The notes under the pieces were generated by a model. That model did not search any database. It was not told the DNA's origin and saw nothing but the letters and a program-made list of their open reading frames with translations. The position numbers and the translations under genes were made by a program. A stretch of 20,810 bases of DNA from Rhodobacteraceae bacterium UBA7436 (GTDB lineage Bacteria > Pseudomonadota > Alphaproteobacteria > Rhodobacterales > Rhodobacteraceae), in contig DLQI01000004.1 in the NCBI GenBank assembly GCA_002478745.1, positions 342 to 21,151 on the forward strand, written 5' to 3'. How positions within the stretch are numbered: position 1 is the first letter of the stretch; each line of letters opens with the position of its first letter. Positions 1 to 6,806 of this stretch are shown piece by piece.

Positions 1-1
1 A

Positions 2-757
2 GGAGACTTGGGGCTCAGGTCACACCGTCGGTCCATGCGCCAATGGGCGCGTGCCGCCCGTATAGCAGGCAGCACAAAGTTAAGCAGGTTACGTCAAATC
101 CGCACAACCGCCCGTTTGCTGCGGTCCCACTTGGATCGCCTCATTTACAAGGCGGATGAACGTCTGGCTTTGCCGATTGTTGGCTCCAACAGCTTCCCAC
201 GCCCACACAATGCCGACTGGGCATGGCGCCCCGAATTATGGCGCGGTCCTTTGCAAAACCCGGGCATGTCTTCAGTCCAAACGAAATCAATGTTGGGCAG
301 TGAAGCGACACTGTTTCACGACTGCCAGCTTTCGGAACTGACCTTGCGCCAGTTGCGAAACCAACGTGAAGAAGACCTAGCCCCCTACGGTGTGCGCATG
401 GATGTTTTCAAGTTTGATGGCTCATTCTTGTCTTTGGTTATCGACCTGCCATCTGGTGCCACCAATGGCCTCACTCGAAACCACCTCTTGCGGATGAGCT
501 CTATCATCGAGATGGAAAAGCCTCTTGAGATCTTTGCCCGTCTAAACATCAAACACGGTCCAAACACCGAACAGATTGTGCGCGAACTGCCGTTGCACGA
601 GGCCGACATCGTGGTTGAATTTGATCTTGCCTACTCGAACCTAAATGAAAAACGGGTTGAAAAGGCATGGATTGATTTGATTTTTGAAGGTCCAGAAATG
701 AACCAAGTTGTTTTGCGTGAACTAACCTTCACGCGTCGCCCACGCGCAGCGATGTAG
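2..757 (+). CDS. DUF6478-like conserved protein, 5' end outside window
   Basis: The frame is open from the first bases of the window, so the true start is probably upstream; the first possible in-window start is a TTG at 8, with a purine-rich stretch too close to it to be a ribosome binding site. The protein begins with a basic, Arg-rich segment (SHRRSMRQWARAARI, then an SKLSRLRQIRTTARLLR-like helix) leading to HLDRLIYKADERLALP, followed by a mixed alpha/beta part and a C-terminal section rich in hydrophobic beta strands (ADIVVEFDLAYSNL, AWIDLIFEGPEM). No signal peptide, membrane segment or catalytic motif is visible. From memory this resembles the Rhodobacteraceae family DUF6478, function unknown; a profile search would settle it. 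The next gene follows after 8 nt, so the two are probably cotranscribed. Confidence 0.75.
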   Translation, partial: GDLGLRSHRRSMRQWARAARIAGSTKLSRLRQIRTTARLLRSHLDRLIYKADERLALPIVGSNSFPRPHNADWAWRPELWRGPLQNPGMSSVQTKSMLGSEATLFHDCQLSELTLRQLRNQREEDLAPYGVRMDVFKFDGSFLSLVIDLPSGATNGLTRNHLLRMSSIIEMEKPLEIFARLNIKHGPNTEQIVRELPLHEADIVVEFDLAYSNLNEKRVEKAWIDLIFEGPEMNQVVLRELTFTRRPRAAM

Positions 758-765
758 GAAAAAAT

Positions 766-1137
766 ATGAGCACTCTGACACTCGCACCTATGAAACTACG
801 CCGCGGCGTTTGGGAAGCTATCATTTCCAACAGCCAACCGAGCGAACCACAAATCACCGTTACCCACCTTAACCAAGAGGTTCCGGGCTTCGAACTGACC
901 GAGAAACCCGATGATAACCTGTGGCTCTTGCAGGTACCTATCCCTCAAGATGCAATCGCAGACGGGGTCCAAACCTTCGTCATTGGCGATAAAGCCGACG
1001 GCACGCGTATTGGTCATTTTACCCTAATCGCAGGCGAAGCCTTGGGCGATGATATGCGCGTCGAAGTCGAATTACTGCGTGCTGAACTAGACATGTTAAA
1101 GCGCGCCTTCCGCCGTCATTGCGTTGAAACGATCTAA
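766..1137 (+). CDS. Conserved hypothetical protein, 123 aa
   Basis: ATG at 766, 8 nt after the stop of the preceding gene, with only a weak AGGA-like signal overlapping that stop; translation may depend on coupling. The protein is acidic in the middle and looks like a small beta-rich domain (residues about 10-85, with PQITVTHLNQEVPGF, LWLLQVPIPQDAIADGVQTFVIGD and GHFTLIAGE as likely strands), then a C-terminal amphipathic helix ending in LRAELDMLKRAFRRHCVET. That helix is Leu/Arg rich with the look of a short coiled coil or docking helix. I recall similar proteins, especially the LKRAFRRHCVET ending, as common in roseobacters, without an assigned function. No signal peptide or membrane segment. 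Its pairing with the DUF6478-like gene suggests a shared role, which is inference only. Confidence 0.8.
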   Translation: MSTLTLAPMKLRRGVWEAIISNSQPSEPQITVTHLNQEVPGFELTEKPDDNLWLLQVPIPQDAIADGVQTFVIGDKADGTRIGHFTLIAGEALGDDMRVEVELLRAELDMLKRAFRRHCVETI

Positions 1138-1259
1138 GCGCAGCAAGACAGACAACAAAAACTCGTCAAATTCTGGCCATTTTTGCCCGCTAAAACCACC
1201 AAAGCGACTGCCGAAAACTATTAATCGGGGTACGCGAAGTGATTTGGTGGAGAGCAGAT

Positions 1260-1418
1260 ATGGACCTTATGAGTGCACTTAAGAAATGGTTGGCCCAGCC
1301 AACTTAGCAATCTGAAATCATTACTTCAGCCGCGCTGTGCCTTTTCCTCTATATAATCTTCAAAAAGAAAAACGAACTAAGCTGGCATGCACTTGAAAAC
1401 ACCGCCACGACGCTAATC
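1260..1418 (+). pseudogene. 5' part of sterol desaturase gene, cut by in-frame TAG
   Basis: A GGAG at 1249-1252 sits 7 nt before an ATG at 1260. From there the frame reads MDLMSALKKWLAQPT, then TAG at 1305-1307, then continues open (QSEIITSAALCLFLYIIF and onward) straight into the desaturase frame with no frame change. Read through, the product would be 291 residues, the usual size for this family, with a first membrane helix at about residues 20-34. Between the TAG and TTG at 1419 there is no ATG, GTG or TTG in frame. This argues that 1260 was the original start and that the gene carries a point nonsense mutation or a sequence error. The 122 nt between 1137 and 1260 hold the ribosome binding site but no promoter I can defend. 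Confidence 0.65.
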
Positions 1419-2135
1419 TTGGCTGGCTTCAATATGGCTATCGTTATTTTCTTCCTAAATGATGCAAACGCCTACATCCAATCTGCATATACCGCGTTAC
1501 ACATTCCAACCCTCGATCCGGCAATTTGGGACAATGTACCTGTTTGGATTTTTTGTATTATTGGTGTCGCGGCAAAGGATTTTGTCGATTACTGGAACCA
1601 CCGCCTGATGCACACAAAATGGGGCTGGCCAACACATGCGGCGCACCATTCTGACACACATGTAAATGCCTTTACAGCCAATCGAATTCACTTCCTCGAA
1701 GCAATGATTATGACAACCAGCTATGTCTTGTTGCTGGCTTGGATACAAATCCCAGAGGCGCTGCCATTCGTTATTATCTTTTACATTTTTCACAATAAAT
1801 ACGTTCATATGGACTTGGATTTTGAGCATGGCCCACTGAAATATATCATCGCATCACCAGTCTATCACCGCTGGCATCACGCTGATGTTCCAGCTGCCTA
1901 TGGCAAAAACTTGGCCAATGTGATGCCAATCTACGACGTGATGTTCGGCACGTTCTACAACCCTGGAAAATGCAATGCTCCGATGGGTGCGCTTGAAACC
2001 GGCGTTGAGGACAAAAACGCAATTGCAATCATGACCTACCCCTTCCGAGAATGGGCTAAAATGATCAAAGCCAGCCATAAAAGAGCACGCAACAAACGGG
2101 CCCGCGTTTCCACAATGGTGACGCCCGCAGAATAA
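1419..2135 (+). CDS. Sterol desaturase / fatty acid hydroxylase family protein (5'-truncated frame)
   Basis: Membrane di-iron oxygenase family that hydroxylates or desaturates sterols, carotenoids or lipids; the substrate here is unknown. In the open part (238 codons from a TTG at 1419; the first ATG is 1434) all histidine boxes are present: H61-x3-H65 (NHRLMH), H73-x2-HH77 (HAAHH), H125-x4-H130 (HNKYVH) and H150-x2-HH154 (HRWHH), the metal ligands expected of the family. Hydrophobic segments lie at about 2-13, 40-52, 96-110 and 115-127. Neither TTG 1419 nor ATG 1434 has a good ribosome binding site, and starting there would remove the first membrane helix and cut into the second. The catalytic half is therefore intact, but efficient expression is doubtful because of the TAG at 1305. 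It converges on ctpA and ends before a strong hairpin. Confidence 0.75.
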   Translation: MAGFNMAIVIFFLNDANAYIQSAYTALHIPTLDPAIWDNVPVWIFCIIGVAAKDFVDYWNHRLMHTKWGWPTHAAHHSDTHVNAFTANRIHFLEAMIMTTSYVLLLAWIQIPEALPFVIIFYIFHNKYVHMDLDFEHGPLKYIIASPVYHRWHHADVPAAYGKNLANVMPIYDVMFGTFYNPGKCNAPMGALETGVEDKNAIAIMTYPFREWAKMIKASHKRARNKRARVSTMVTPAE

Positions 2136-2275
2136 CCAGCGCCAATTGACTTCAAAGAACACTAAAGCCGCCCCCAGCTATTGGGTTAATTGTAACTCTT
2201 TGTGCGTCGTTTGACGGCCATGCGACATCGTCGGGCCGTTTCTTGTCATCAGCTTCGCTGAATCCATCACAAATA

Positions 2276-2307
2276 AAAACAGCCGCATATCTCTATGCGG
2301 CTGTTTT
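2276..2307. terminator. Bidirectional intrinsic terminator
   Basis: Perfect 14-bp inverted repeat: AAAACAGCCGCATA (2276-2289), loop TCTC, TATGCGGCTGTTTT (2294-2307). It lies between two convergent genes, 140 nt after the desaturase stop and 21 nt after the ctpA stop. On the minus strand the hairpin is followed by TTTTTATTT and on the plus strand by TTTT, so it can act both ways and is better for ctpA. Confidence 0.92.
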
Positions 2308-2328
2308 CGAAATAGCTCCTGAGACCAA

Positions 2329-3663
2329 TTATTCCTTAGGTCCCAATGCGCTTAGACCTTTCAGAATATCGATGGCATAGGCCAACTGATAATCGTCCTC
2401 GCGCAGTTCAGCAGAGGCTTCGGCCTTTTCACGATCCGCTTCAATCTGGCGGATCTCATCCTCTGACAAACTGTCATTGTTCAAGCTACCGCGCAGATCA
2501 GCCTCGGTGCGGCCACCGCGGTTAGTCACTTCATCTTCTTCGCTCTCAGGCTTACGACGCGGTTGTTCCACGATGATATCAGGTGAAACGCCCAGCGCTT
2601 GGATCGAGCGACCTGACGGCGTGTAATAACGTGCTGTTGTCAGGCGCATTGCACCTTCACCACGCAGCGGCATGATGGTCTGAACAGACCCTTTACCAAA
2701 GCTTTTGGTCCCAATGACAATCGCACGGCGGTGGTCTTGCAACGCACCAGCCACAATTTCAGATGCCGACGCTGAACCGCCGTTGATCAGAACCACAATC
2801 GGTTTGCCCTCAGCCAGATCACCCGGCACCGCGTTAAAGCGATCGCCTTCTTCTGGGTTGCGACCACGTGTCGAAACGATTTCGCCCTCTTCCAAGAATG
2901 CATCAGACACACGGATCGCTTGGGTCAACAAACCACCCGGGTTGTTGCGAAGATCGATTACAAAGCCATTCACGTTATCCATCCCACCAAGGGCAGCAAC
3001 TTCTTCTGCCAACTTTTCAGTCAGATTAGGCGTGGTCTTGTCGTTAAAGGTTGTGACGCGCAAAACGACTGTATCGCCTTCGGTTTTGGCGCGCACGGCT
3101 TGTAGTTCAATTGTGTCGCGGATGATGGAAACATCAAACGGTTCACCTTCGCCTTCACGAACAACCGTGATGATGATTTCAGCGCCAACAGGGCCGCGCA
3201 TTTTTCCAACCGCATCGTCAAGGGTAAGGCCCAGAACGGATTCACCATCAACGTGTGTGATAAAGTCACCCGCCAAAATTCCCGCTTCATCCGCAGGCGT
3301 GTCATCCATCGGAGAGACAACTTTTACAAAGCCCTCTTCCTGCGTCACTTCAATGCCCAAGCCGCCAAATTCACCGCGCGTTTGAACACGCATCGCAGAT
3401 GCATCGTCTGGTGAAAGGTAGCTGGAGTGCGGATCAAGGGATGTCAACATACCGTCAATGGCCGCTTCGATTAGATCACTGGTGTCCACATCTTCGACGT
3501 ACTGGGACCGGATCCGTTCAAAGATATCCCCGAACAAATCAAGCTGCTCATATACGTTGTCTTGTTTGTCAGTTTCTTGGGCAAGAAGTGGACCAGCGAT
3601 CTGCGTCGTCGCGATAATCCCTGCCAATGTGCCGCCCAATGCGGCCATAACGAACTTTTTCAC
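2329..3663 (-). CDS. ctpA: Carboxyl-terminal processing protease (S41)
   Basis: Periplasmic serine protease that trims or degrades envelope proteins. Residues 1-28 look like a signal peptide (MKK, hydrophobic core, LLA-QE). The order is an N-terminal helical region (about 35-90, including SLDPHSSYLSP), a PDZ domain (about 97-170) and the S41 catalytic domain (about 185-368). NGGSASASE holds the likely nucleophile S299, and GTKSFGKGSVQ the general base K324, 25 residues apart as in known CtpA enzymes, with Q328 as the third residue. The tail after 370 is charged and probably flexible, then ends in a short helix (DDYQLAYAIDILKGL). At 444 residues it is normal length. The start is GTG at 3663, 3 nt after the envC-like stop; GGAT lies about 6 nt before it, inside the upstream gene. 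It is the last gene of the gpmI operon, before a strong terminator. Confidence 0.95.
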   Translation of the reverse strand: MKKFVMAALGGTLAGIIATTQIAGPLLAQETDKQDNVYEQLDLFGDIFERIRSQYVEDVDTSDLIEAAIDGMLTSLDPHSSYLSPDDASAMRVQTRGEFGGLGIEVTQEEGFVKVVSPMDDTPADEAGILAGDFITHVDGESVLGLTLDDAVGKMRGPVGAEIIITVVREGEGEPFDVSIIRDTIELQAVRAKTEGDTVVLRVTTFNDKTTPNLTEKLAEEVAALGGMDNVNGFVIDLRNNPGGLLTQAIRVSDAFLEEGEIVSTRGRNPEEGDRFNAVPGDLAEGKPIVVLINGGSASASEIVAGALQDHRRAIVIGTKSFGKGSVQTIMPLRGEGAMRLTTARYYTPSGRSIQALGVSPDIIVEQPRRKPESEEDEVTNRGGRTEADLRGSLNNDSLSEDEIRQIEADREKAEASAELREDDYQLAYAIDILKGLSALGPKE

Positions 3664-3666
3664 GTC

Positions 3667-4809
3667 TTATCCATCCTTGTCGGTGCGGAACCACGATACG
3701 GGGTCCTGTGGAACATTTTGTTGTCTTACTTCTATATAGAGCGTTTCTGAACGTCCATTGCCAGCCCCATCACCAACAGTTGAGAGTCCCGTGTCGGTAT
3801 TATCCGCGCTGGTGGTAATTTTCAAACCACCCATAAGGCCCAACGGCGTTCCTTCGGTGATAACCTGACCCATTTCACCATACGTAATATTCAAACCTGC
3901 AAAGACAAACAGGATATCAGTTTGCGGCTCTAGAATCATGACATTGCCATAGTCCAAAAGCGGACCCACATAACGGATCGTTGCAGCTGTGGGCGCATGA
4001 ACCAAAGCGCCCGGGCGCGTGGCCAAGATAATGCCCGGACGGGCAATACCAGCGGCATCCGACTCGTTCATGCCGCGCAACAATAGCCCTTTGACGGGCA
4101 ATTGCAGGCTACCGATACGGTCACCAAGGGTTGGCAGATCGATCTCCGTCTCGCTCTCAGTCACCTGCGAAAGGCCACTGGCAAAACCCTCTAACGTTTC
4201 AGAAGACGATATTAAAATGGCCGTGCGCACAGGGTCTTCAGTAAATCGGCGGGGCAGGTCAGTACGCTCGGCAATTGCGGTGCTTAACGCCACGCGCGCA
4301 CTTTGAGCCTCTGACAGCCCCAGTTGCAATTGATCCGCGGCCTCTTGCTGCAAAAGGCGCAGCATTTGAACTTCTTCAACTTCTTGACGCAACTGCGCGG
4401 CGCGCGCATTCAGAACTGGGGTCATTTCAGACAACAACATCCCAGCACGTGCCGTACCTGTTGGCCCCTGTGGATGTAAAAAGATCGTAGGTGACGGCCC
4501 AGCGCCCAATGATTGCAAAACACCGATAAAGGCAGCCGTTTCACTATCACGTGCCTCAAGCTTACGACTTAACTGCTCTTCACGCACCGCTGCGCGACGA
4601 AGGCCATCACGTGTCGCAGTCAAACCCGATTCAAAGGCGAGGATCGTTTCCGTCAACGCCTTTACACGGTCTCTGGCACCGTCTGACTGATCCAACTTGA
4701 TCGAAGCCGCAACCAAATCGCGCAACGCTTCACGCGCATCAGCCCCCGCGTCTTGGGCAAATCCAATATGCGGAATCAAAAGCGAAACAATGAGTATTAA
4801 TTTTTTCAT
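3667..4809 (-). CDS. envC: EnvC-like murein hydrolase activator
   Basis: Periplasmic activator of cell-wall amidases during division, by family. Residues 1-19 form a signal peptide (MKKLILIVSLLIPHIGFAQ). A long coiled-coil region follows (about 22-185, Arg/Glu/Gln/Leu rich), then a LytM/M23-type fold at the C-terminus (about 255-372: RPGIILATRPGALVHAP, DYGNVMILEP, LYIEVRQQNVPQDPVSW). The zinc ligands of active M23 peptidases are absent: the usual HLS-type motif reads GLN and no H-x3-D pair precedes it. This fits a non-catalytic EnvC-type activator rather than a peptidase. Its 380 residues are normal. The ATG overlaps the gpmI stop by 4 nt (ATGA, 4806-4809) and has no clear ribosome binding site, so translation probably depends on gpmI. 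The link with ctpA gives the operon an envelope-remodelling side. Confidence 0.9.
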   Translation of the reverse strand: MKKLILIVSLLIPHIGFAQDAGADAREALRDLVAASIKLDQSDGARDRVKALTETILAFESGLTATRDGLRRAAVREEQLSRKLEARDSETAAFIGVLQSLGAGPSPTIFLHPQGPTGTARAGMLLSEMTPVLNARAAQLRQEVEEVQMLRLLQQEAADQLQLGLSEAQSARVALSTAIAERTDLPRRFTEDPVRTAILISSSETLEGFASGLSQVTESETEIDLPTLGDRIGSLQLPVKGLLLRGMNESDAAGIARPGIILATRPGALVHAPTAATIRYVGPLLDYGNVMILEPQTDILFVFAGLNITYGEMGQVITEGTPLGLMGGLKITTSADNTDTGLSTVGDGAGNGRSETLYIEVRQQNVPQDPVSWFRTDKDG

Positions 4810-6323
4810 TCGATCAGGTTTTTACCTGTCATTTCAGGCGGTGTCTCAATGCCCATGAGATATAAAAGTGTCGGTGCCAAATCTGCCAAACGACCGCCAC
4901 TAAGCTTCGCACCCTCAGGCCCACCAACCAATGCGACAGGTACAGGGTTTACGGTATGCGCAGTGTGGGGGCCGCCTGTTTCAGGATCAATCATCGTTTC
5001 ACAATTGCCGTGATCCGCCGTAACAATCATCGTACCGCCTACTTGCTCAAGCGCTTCAATGACCTTGGCTAAACCAGCATCTACCGCTTCACACGCTGCA
5101 ATCCCTGCATCGATATCGCCCGTATGCCCAACCATATCAGGGTTCGCATAGTTGGTTACGATCAAATCATAACCCTTATGAATCGCTGCAACGAATTGCT
5201 CGGTCACCTCGGGGCAGGACATCTCTGGCTGCAGGTCATATGTCGCCACTTGCGGCGACATTGGCATAAAACGATCTTCGTTGTCTGCAGGTGTCTCAAC
5301 ACCGCCGTTTAGAAAAAACGTGACATGTGGATACTTCTCTGTTTCCGCCAAACGAAACTGTGTTTTACCTTTGGACGCTACCCATGCGCCCAATGTGTTC
5401 ACAATGTCTGCTTTTGGATAAACAGTGTCTACATAGGCATTATGCGACTCTGAATAGGGTGCCATACCCAACAGGCCAGCCCACTTTGGACGAGACCCAG
5501 TGTCAAAGGCATCAAAGTCAGATTGACCAATCGCAGCCATAATTTCACGGGCCCGGTCTGCGCGGAAGTTCAAACAAAACAACCCGTCGCCGTCTTTGGC
5601 CCCCGCATAATTACCTAGAACAGTGGCAGGAATAAATTCATCCGTTTCGCCGCGTGCATAGCTCTCAGAAATCGCGGCCTTAGCATCCGCTGCTTTTGGA
5701 CCTTTACCGTGAACGATAGCATCAAAGCCTGTCTGCACACGTTCCCAACGATTGTCGCGATCCATCGCAAAATAGCGGCCCGTCAGCGTCGCGATCTCCA
5801 CACCCGCTGGCAACCCAGCGAATAGCGTATTCAAATAACCATCAACAGATTGCGGTGCTACATCGCGCCCATCGCCAAGCGCGTGGATCACAACCGGCAA
5901 CCCCGCATCACGACAGGCTTTGGCCGCAGCGATCATATGTACAACATGGCCATGAACACCACCGTCAGACAGCAAACCCATCAAATGCGCCGTGCCGCCC
6001 GTCGCTTTAACATCCGCAATAAACTTACCCAGTACCGCGTTGGTAAAAAAACTACCGTCCTCGATCGCCAAATCGATCTGACCCAGATCCATCGCAACAA
6101 CACGGCCCGCACCAATATTAGTATGACCCACTTCAGAATTACCCATCTGCCCTTTTGGCAACCCAACATCCGGACCATAAGTGATCAACGTATCGTTGGG
6201 GTAGGTCGCCATAATACGATCCATTGTCGGCGTGTTCGCCAAAGCAGGTGCGTTGCCAACCGTATCGGCGCGCAAACCCCATCCATCAAGAATACAAAGA
6301 ACGACGGGTTTGGTAGGTTGCAT
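4806..6323 (-). CDS. gpmI: 2,3-bisphosphoglycerate-independent phosphoglycerate mutase
   Basis: Cytosolic glycolytic/gluconeogenic enzyme converting 3-phosphoglycerate to 2-phosphoglycerate through a phosphoserine, using two metal ions. The alkaline-phosphatase-like core is complete: ILDGWG (metal-binding D13), QMGNSEVGHTNIGAGR with nucleophile S63, GGVHGH (H123), GDGRDVAPQS (about 149-158), GRYFAMDRDNRW (about 181-192), FRADRARE (about 252-259), YANPDMVGHTG (about 391-401) and TADHGN (about 434-439). Its 505 residues are the usual length. ATG at 6323 is preceded by GAGG about 10 nt upstream. It is the first gene of the operon gpmI-envC-ctpA, an arrangement I know from other alphaproteobacteria. 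Its leader contains an inverted repeat (6348-6375). Confidence 0.97.
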   Translation of the reverse strand: MQPTKPVVLCILDGWGLRADTVGNAPALANTPTMDRIMATYPNDTLITYGPDVGLPKGQMGNSEVGHTNIGAGRVVAMDLGQIDLAIEDGSFFTNAVLGKFIADVKATGGTAHLMGLLSDGGVHGHVVHMIAAAKACRDAGLPVVIHALGDGRDVAPQSVDGYLNTLFAGLPAGVEIATLTGRYFAMDRDNRWERVQTGFDAIVHGKGPKAADAKAAISESYARGETDEFIPATVLGNYAGAKDGDGLFCLNFRADRAREIMAAIGQSDFDAFDTGSRPKWAGLLGMAPYSESHNAYVDTVYPKADIVNTLGAWVASKGKTQFRLAETEKYPHVTFFLNGGVETPADNEDRFMPMSPQVATYDLQPEMSCPEVTEQFVAAIHKGYDLIVTNYANPDMVGHTGDIDAGIAACEAVDAGLAKVIEALEQVGGTMIVTADHGNCETMIDPETGGPHTAHTVNPVPVALVGGPEGAKLSGGRLADLAPTLLYLMGIETPPEMTGKNLIE

Positions 6324-6347
6324 AGCGAATTAGCCTCATAAGTGTTT

Positions 6348-6375
6348 TGCGGTCTTTTACTCTGTCTCGACCGCA
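6348..6375 (-). promoter_or_regulatory. Inverted repeat in gpmI leader
   Basis: TGCGGTC (6348-6354) and GACCGCA (6369-6375) form perfect 7-bp arms with a 14-nt spacer, 25-52 nt before the gpmI start. It could be an operator or an RNA hairpin in the leader; there is no U-run to make it a terminator. The rest of the 223-nt divergent gap (6324-6546) holds the promoter at 6480-6509 and nothing else I can name. Confidence 0.35.
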
Positions 6376-6479
6376 GGGTGAAGCGGTTAGAATTCACTGG
6401 CTTAATGTTGCTTAAACCCTGCGCAAATGTCGGCAATTTACTGGCAAGACCTATCCCTACAGTTGAACACGTAATCCGC

Positions 6480-6509
6480 TTGCAAAAAAGGCACCAAATG
6501 CTTCATAAT
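6480..6509 (+). promoter_or_regulatory. Candidate promoter for the NDUFS6-like gene
   Basis: TTGCAA (6480-6485), 18-nt spacer, CATAAT (6504-6509) gives a fair sigma-70-type match with an expected transcript start near 6516, about 30 nt before ATG 6547. It also makes a translation start at the earlier TTG (6523) unlikely. Visual match only. Confidence 0.45.
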
Positions 6510-6546
6510 CAACGCACCAGATTTGCCAGCCCAAGGACCTGTACCA

Positions 6547-6720
6547 ATGCAAGCACCCGAAATTCAAATCGTCGAAAAATTCCGTATTGCCTGCGATGGC
6601 GGCGAAGGTGCATTGGGCCATCCGCGTGTTTGGCTTCAAATCCCTACGGATCTTGGTTGGGTTGAATGTCCATATTGCGACTGCAAATACATCCAAACAG
6701 AATTTGAAGGCAAAGTCTGA
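6547..6720 (+). CDS. NDUFS6-like zinc-finger protein (probable complex I accessory subunit)
   Basis: A 57-residue protein with the pattern C16-x8-H25-x15-C41-x2-C44, read as IACDGGEGALGHPRVWLQIP and then VECPYCDCKY. This matches the C-terminal zinc site of the mitochondrial complex I subunit NDUFS6 (13 kDa), whose bacterial homologues occur in alphaproteobacterial complex I. The likely role is assembly or stability of NADH:quinone oxidoreductase at the matrix/cytoplasmic arm; this is inferred from family. C46 is an extra cysteine next to the site. The start chosen is ATG 6547 because AAGGA (6533-6537) lies 9 nt upstream; the frame stays open back to a TTG at 6523 with no comparable site. It stands alone, away from any nuo gene in the window, with polA 86 nt downstream. 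Confidence 0.88.
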   Translation: MQAPEIQIVEKFRIACDGGEGALGHPRVWLQIPTDLGWVECPYCDCKYIQTEFEGKV

Positions 6721-6742
6721 TCCGCTCTGCTCAATAGCGTGA

Positions 6743-6790
6743 TTGCGCAGACCATCCCAATGCGAGATATATGTTAGGCAACACCTAACA
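6743..6790 (+). promoter_or_regulatory. Candidate polA promoter with palindrome
   Basis: A possible -35 TTGCGC (6743-6748) and a weak AT-rich -10 region (GATATATG, 6766-6773) are followed at once by TGTTAGG (6772-6778), CAACA, CCTAACA (6784-6790), perfect 7-bp arms with a 5-nt loop. The palindrome would overlap the transcript start and ends 16 nt before polA. It may be an operator or a 5' hairpin. The promoter match is weak; the palindrome is plain to see. Confidence 0.35.
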
Positions 6791-6806
6791 AGCAGCGGGA
6801 TGATCC

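Noticed and set aside
1305..1307. TAG read as pyrrolysine in the desaturase gene
   Set aside because: No pyrrolysine machinery is visible, I know of none in roseobacters, and the position is a non-catalytic N-terminal segment. A mutation or sequence error is simpler.
2705..3385. Long + strand open frame opposite ctpA (226 codons)
   Set aside because: It lies entirely antisense to a well-supported protease gene, its translation is low in complexity and Ser/Thr/Arg rich, and it shows no motif or ribosome binding site.
3667..4809. Active M23 zinc endopeptidase
   Set aside because: The histidine and aspartate zinc ligands are missing from the LytM region, so the gene is called an EnvC-like activator.
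6523..6546. TTG start at 6523 for the NDUFS6-like protein
   Set aside because: It lies only a few nucleotides after the predicted transcript start and lacks a ribosome binding site, while ATG 6547 has AAGGA at good spacing.
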